Below, one piece after another: positions 12,222 to 15,304 of a stretch of 15,304 bases of DNA. The notes below the pieces were generated by a model. That model searched no databases. It was given only the letters and a program-made list of their open reading frames with translations, and was not told the origin of the DNA. Positions within the stretch are counted from its first letter, which is position 1, and every line of letters begins with the position of its first letter. Source of the DNA: Fusobacteriota bacterium (lineage in GTDB: Bacteria; Fusobacteriota; Fusobacteriia; JAPLKR01); the NCBI GenBank assembly GCA_026387965.1, contig JAPLKR010000096.1, positions 1-15,304 on the forward strand, written 5' to 3'. The position numbers and the translations under genes were made by a program.

Positions 12222-13484
12222 ATGAAAAAAATAAGAGAATTAAACTTTTATGAAACAGCTTGTGCACTAGGGCATGATTTAGGTCATGGAGCATTTAATA
12301 TGACAATGGGATTTGAAATTAATAGAAAATTAGACGTAGAAATTTTGAGAAATGCCATTCGTTATTCGTTTGAATCTCATCTTTTACTTCGTGCGATTCT
12401 GTTTTTTGAAGAAAACCATTATATCTTTATTGAAAATAATGATTTTAATAAAGTATGCATCAAAGTTGAAGAGTGTGATAAAATGTTAGAGGAATGTTTT
12501 AGTGAAGAGCAAGATACAAGATTTTGCAATTCAGAATCTTTGATTCGTTTCAGAGTTATTAAAAAGCATGAAACAGATCTATTTTTAATGTCAATGCATC
12601 ATGGTCTTGGTGATGGGATGTCAATGTGGAAAATTATTAGAGAAATTTTTAACAGTTATTTGAAAATTCAGAAAAATGAAAAAGTTATTCTGAAAAGTAT
12701 GAAATATGATAAGAGTTTAGAGGATGTTGTAGAATCTGAAGTGAGTAAGCTAGGCGAAATAATAGAAAACTCATATAATAAGGAATTCATACTAAATAAG
12801 TATGTTCAAATAGAAGAGCGAAGTACAGGAGTTCAGCTTATTCACATAGAAAAAAATGAGTTCAAAAAAATTGTTATAGAAGCAAAGAAAATGAGTATTA
12901 CAGTTAATTCATTTTTAACACGAAATTTATTTGAAAGTATTGTCAATATGCTAAAAGTGCCTTCCGAAATTACAATTAATACCCCTTTTAATCTTTTTAC
13001 ACAATTTAATGTTATCGAACATTTTCCTGATACTGATTTTGGTAATGGGGTTGGTATGATTGTTCAAAAATATAAAAGTGATGATTATTCTACATTTTGT
13101 GAATGGTCGATGAAATTTGAAAAAGAATTAAAAGAGAAGATAAAAGTGTATAAAATTTCTAAGTTATCGGTAGATAACTTTTTAAGTGCGAAACATCTTA
13201 TAGAAACCTTAATAGAACAGTCTTCTAAAGGAACCATTCCATTGGATTTCATGCATAGTAATATTGGGAAAGTAACGCTACATAGTGAATTGGATTCACA
13301 AATAAAAGGTATGATTTCTGGCGGCGGTAGAAGAATGGGAGATCAAGTATTATTTGTTGTTCCCATATCCATTGATGGGGAGCTTTATGTTTCAGTAAGT
13401 TTTACAAGACCGTTTGTATCGGATGAGTGGGTCCATGAGTTTGTGAAAAATTACAAAAATAATTACAGAAGGGTTATTGGTTAA
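12222..13484 (+). CDS. Stand-alone condensation/acyltransferase-like protein
   Basis: The start at 12222 follows AAAAGGAG at good spacing; a frame reaching 12183 reads back into the recombinase remnant. The 420-residue product has the HHxxxDG motif of the condensation-domain/CoA-acyltransferase superfamily at residues 126-132 (MHHGLGDGMSM). It also has an NFYE...GHGAFNM N-terminal block like the substrate-channel start of that fold, a DFGNGVG motif in the second half, and a late SNIGKV segment as in PapA-type acyltransferases. The length equals one such domain, with no adenylation or carrier domain attached. It may release, acylate or esterify a peptide or lipid product made by the downstream NRPS-like protein. 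A stand-alone alcohol acyltransferase is the alternative. The next gene follows after 2 bases. Confidence 0.8.
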   Translation: MKKIRELNFYETACALGHDLGHGAFNMTMGFEINRKLDVEILRNAIRYSFESHLLLRAILFFEENHYIFIENNDFNKVCIKVEECDKMLEECFSEEQDTRFCNSESLIRFRVIKKHETDLFLMSMHHGLGDGMSMWKIIREIFNSYLKIQKNEKVILKSMKYDKSLEDVVESEVSKLGEIIENSYNKEFILNKYVQIEERSTGVQLIHIEKNEFKKIVIEAKKMSITVNSFLTRNLFESIVNMLKVPSEITINTPFNLFTQFNVIEHFPDTDFGNGVGMIVQKYKSDDYSTFCEWSMKFEKELKEKIKVYKISKLSVDNFLSAKHLIETLIEQSSKGTIPLDFMHSNIGKVTLHSELDSQIKGMISGGGRRMGDQVLFVVPISIDGELYVSVSFTRPFVSDEWVHEFVKNYKNNYRRVIG

Positions 13485-13486
13485 TT

Positions 13487-14689
13487 ATGGAATTTCGTGA
13501 AGAAAAAAAGAGTTTACTATTCTTTGTGTTTGCATTTGCAATAATGGGAAATTATTGTTTAGATAGTTTTTTACCATCAGTATCTAATATTGCTAAAACA
13601 TTATCGACAGATGTCGGGAAAATAGAATTGGGATTTGCATTAAGTGCGATAGGCTTAGCGATAGGTAGTTTTATATTTGGAATGCTTACATTGAAATATG
13701 GTAGACGAAGTTTAGGTTTAATCTCGCTGATTGTTTTGATAATTGGAGAATTATTTTGCACATTTCATTTAAATGTGGAGTTTTTTTGGATATCAAGAAT
13801 TATAGTAGGTATAGGTGCAGGCGCATTAATAACGATAATAGTGACCATACTTACTGAAGTGTTTCAAGGTGAAGAAATGGTGAAATATAACTCCTTTCTT
13901 ATGTTAACAATTGCATTATTACCTGCCGTTTCACCATTTTTTGGAGGTCTAATACAAACATTTCTAGGTCGATGGGAGTATAATTTTATTATACCGATGG
14001 TACTATTTATAATACTATTTATACTGTATTTTAGAAGTTTTAAAGAGTATAAAGAAGTTTCACAAGAGGTTTCAATTAATGTTGGAAAAATTATTAAAGA
14101 GTATTTTATCCCTTTTACAGAACTAAAAGCTACATTTGCAATTGTTGCGGGAATTTTTACTTTAGGAAGTATTTTTTTTTATTTAACAATTGGGCCCACG
14201 CTATTTGAAAGCGATTTGCATTTAACCCCATTCCAATATGGTGGATTTTCTGCATTGAATGCAGTAGGTTTTTTATGCTCTTCGTATTTAAATATTTTTT
14301 TGATAAAAAAAGGTATAAGAAAAATAATGATTTTTGGTAATAGTGTGGCTTTGATTGCAGGAATATTAATGATAGTACTATTTTTTAAAGTGGGATTATC
14401 TATTTTAGTAATTGTAGGGCCATCTGTTCTATTTATTTTCGGATTAAATCTAGTTCATATCAATACTCTACCAAATGCAATTTTTGTATACAAAAAGAAA
14501 AGAGGCAATATTGGAGCTACTTTCATATTTATTCAAACCTTATTTGCAGCTTTTTTTGGAATTTTTGCATCTTCTGTGAATATTGAAAATCAAAAAATTA
14601 TTGGAATTGTATTTGTATCAACGTCAATCATACTTTTTGTAATCATGAGTATTATATTTCATAAAGATAAAGGAGAGGTAAAACAATGA
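13487..14689 (+). CDS. MFS transporter, Bcr/CflA drug-efflux type
   Basis: The 400-residue product has 12 predicted hydrophobic helices and starts MEFREEKKSLLFFVFAFAIM. Helix 1 ends in CLDSFLPSVSNIAKTL, as in DHA1 multidrug exporters of the Bcr/CflA type ('D.Y.P..P.ia..l'). Motif A of the helix 2-3 loop is GMLTLKYGRRSLGL near residues 65-78, and helix 4 has RIIVGIGAGA. Its ATG is only 2 bases after the upstream stop with a distant AAGGG, so translation is probably coupled. It overlaps the next gene by ATGA. Placement inside a condensation-domain operon suggests it exports or confers resistance to the operon's product; that role is inference. Confidence 0.88.
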   Translation: MEFREEKKSLLFFVFAFAIMGNYCLDSFLPSVSNIAKTLSTDVGKIELGFALSAIGLAIGSFIFGMLTLKYGRRSLGLISLIVLIIGELFCTFHLNVEFFWISRIIVGIGAGALITIIVTILTEVFQGEEMVKYNSFLMLTIALLPAVSPFFGGLIQTFLGRWEYNFIIPMVLFIILFILYFRSFKEYKEVSQEVSINVGKIIKEYFIPFTELKATFAIVAGIFTLGSIFFYLTIGPTLFESDLHLTPFQYGGFSALNAVGFLCSSYLNIFLIKKGIRKIMIFGNSVALIAGILMIVLFFKVGLSILVIVGPSVLFIFGLNLVHINTLPNAIFVYKKKRGNIGATFIFIQTLFAAFFGIFASSVNIENQKIIGIVFVSTSIILFVIMSIIFHKDKGEVKQ

Positions 14690-15304
14690 AGAGAGTAAGT
14701 GACGCACAGAAGCGCATGTATTTTGAAGAGATGAAAGCAAAAGGAGAGAGAGTCTATAATATTAATGTATTCTATGAGATATTAGGGAAAATAGACTATA
14801 AAAAGTTAAAAGAGAGTGTAAAGAGCATAATCAATGAAGAAGAGAATTTAAGCAGTAAATATCACTTAATAAATGAAGAAGTAACGAAGCAAGAGAATGA
14901 GAAAGAGATAGAAATAATAGAAAAAGATATCTCAGAAGCCGAGATAAGAAATTTCATAAAGAATTATAAAAGTGTAATAGATATTGAAAAAGGTCCTGTA
15001 GTAAGAGTATCTATATTAAAAGTAAGTACAATATACTGTATTTTAGCAATAGAAGCGCATCATATATCAATGGATGGAACATCAGTAGATATACTACAAA
15101 ATAAGATATTAAACCGCTATCAAGGAAAAGAAGAGTTGAAAAAGGTTGAAGATCAAGAAATAGAGATAGAGAATGATATATCAATAAAATCAGAAGAAGC
15201 GAATCAATATTTTGAGAATGAAAACAAACAAGGGTATGAAGCGTTAGAGATAAGAGAATTTCATGAAAAAAATATTAAGAATAGTGAAGGCTTCAGTGTA
15301 GAAG
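14686..15304 (+). CDS. NRPS-type condensation domain protein, partial at 3' end
   Basis: ATG overlaps the exporter's stop as ATGA, with AAAGGAGAGG upstream. The visible 206 residues start KRVSDAQKRMYFEE, the C1 motif of NRPS condensation domains ('LS.aQ.r.wf'). An INVFYEILGKIDYKKLKESV block follows at about residues 26-45, and the active-site motif HHISMDGTS at 125-133 (HHxxxDG intact). The usual 'RHE.LR' segment is replaced by NEEENLSSKY near 50-59, and the stretch from 60 to 90 is highly charged. Composition is unusual: very rich in Glu, Lys and Ile, with Ile mostly ATA, unlike the genes before it. The gene runs off the window, so adenylation, carrier and thioesterase domains cannot be seen. 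The protein begins with a condensation domain, which would suit a starter C domain that N-acylates the first residue, or an elongation subunit. Confidence 0.82.
   Translation, partial: MKRVSDAQKRMYFEEMKAKGERVYNINVFYEILGKIDYKKLKESVKSIINEEENLSSKYHLINEEVTKQENEKEIEIIEKDISEAEIRNFIKNYKSVIDIEKGPVVRVSILKVSTIYCILAIEAHHISMDGTSVDILQNKILNRYQGKEELKKVEDQEIEIENDISIKSEEANQYFENENKQGYEALEIREFHEKNIKNSEGFSVE

Overview
The window is AT-rich (roughly 30% G+C by eye) and looks like the chromosome of a low-GC anaerobe. The genes are mostly short transcription units with strong AGGAGG-type ribosome binding sites, sigma-70/A-like promoters and hairpin-plus-U terminators. One gene (3165-3755) encodes a secreted protein whose strand pattern resembles a small outer-membrane beta-barrel. 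Together with the rplM-rpsI pair this hints at a low-GC diderm such as a member of the Fusobacteriota. That assignment is inference; a diderm Firmicute is not excluded.

Layout. 1-403: the end of an IS3-family (IS150-like) insertion sequence on the minus strand, cut by the window edge. 420-919: a minus-strand run of three very small genes (two secreted-looking peptides, one interrupted by an amber codon, and a ribbon-helix-helix regulator), with the IS ending 17 bases beyond the regulator's stop codon. 1433-3755: glycerate kinase, a small membrane protein of unknown function and the beta-barrel-like protein. 3891-5071: a convergent minus-strand lipoprotein of four Big2-type Ig-like repeats whose last repeat is disrupted by an out-of-frame repeat junction. 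5418-6065: debris of at least two further IS3-type elements, including a 44-base near-perfect palindrome. 6209-6981: two small unknown genes. 7088-7283: a decayed piece of a DNA-methyltransferase (Mod-like) gene. 7465-8853: cbiA, cobyrinate a,c-diamide synthase, on the minus strand with no other cobalamin gene nearby. 9562-9646: tRNA-Leu(GAG), minus strand. 9767-10333: a nitroreductase-family protein. 10502-11344: rplM-rpsI behind a consensus promoter and ended by a 21-bp-stem terminator. 11858-12206: a frameshifted serine recombinase (resolvase/invertase) remnant. 12222-15304: the start of what looks like a nonribosomal peptide or acylated natural-product operon: a stand-alone condensation/acyltransferase-like protein, an MFS exporter, and the N-terminal condensation domain of a protein that runs off the window.

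The core genes (glycerate kinase, cbiA, nitroreductase, rplM, rpsI, tRNA) are ordinary housekeeping or metabolic genes. The accessory interest lies in the right-hand biosynthetic operon, which abuts recombinase debris and whose NRPS-like gene has strikingly different codon use; in the small peptide/RHH operon at the left; and in the repeat-bearing lipoprotein. The many IS, recombinase and methylase remnants between intact genes mark this as a region of repeated insertion and decay.
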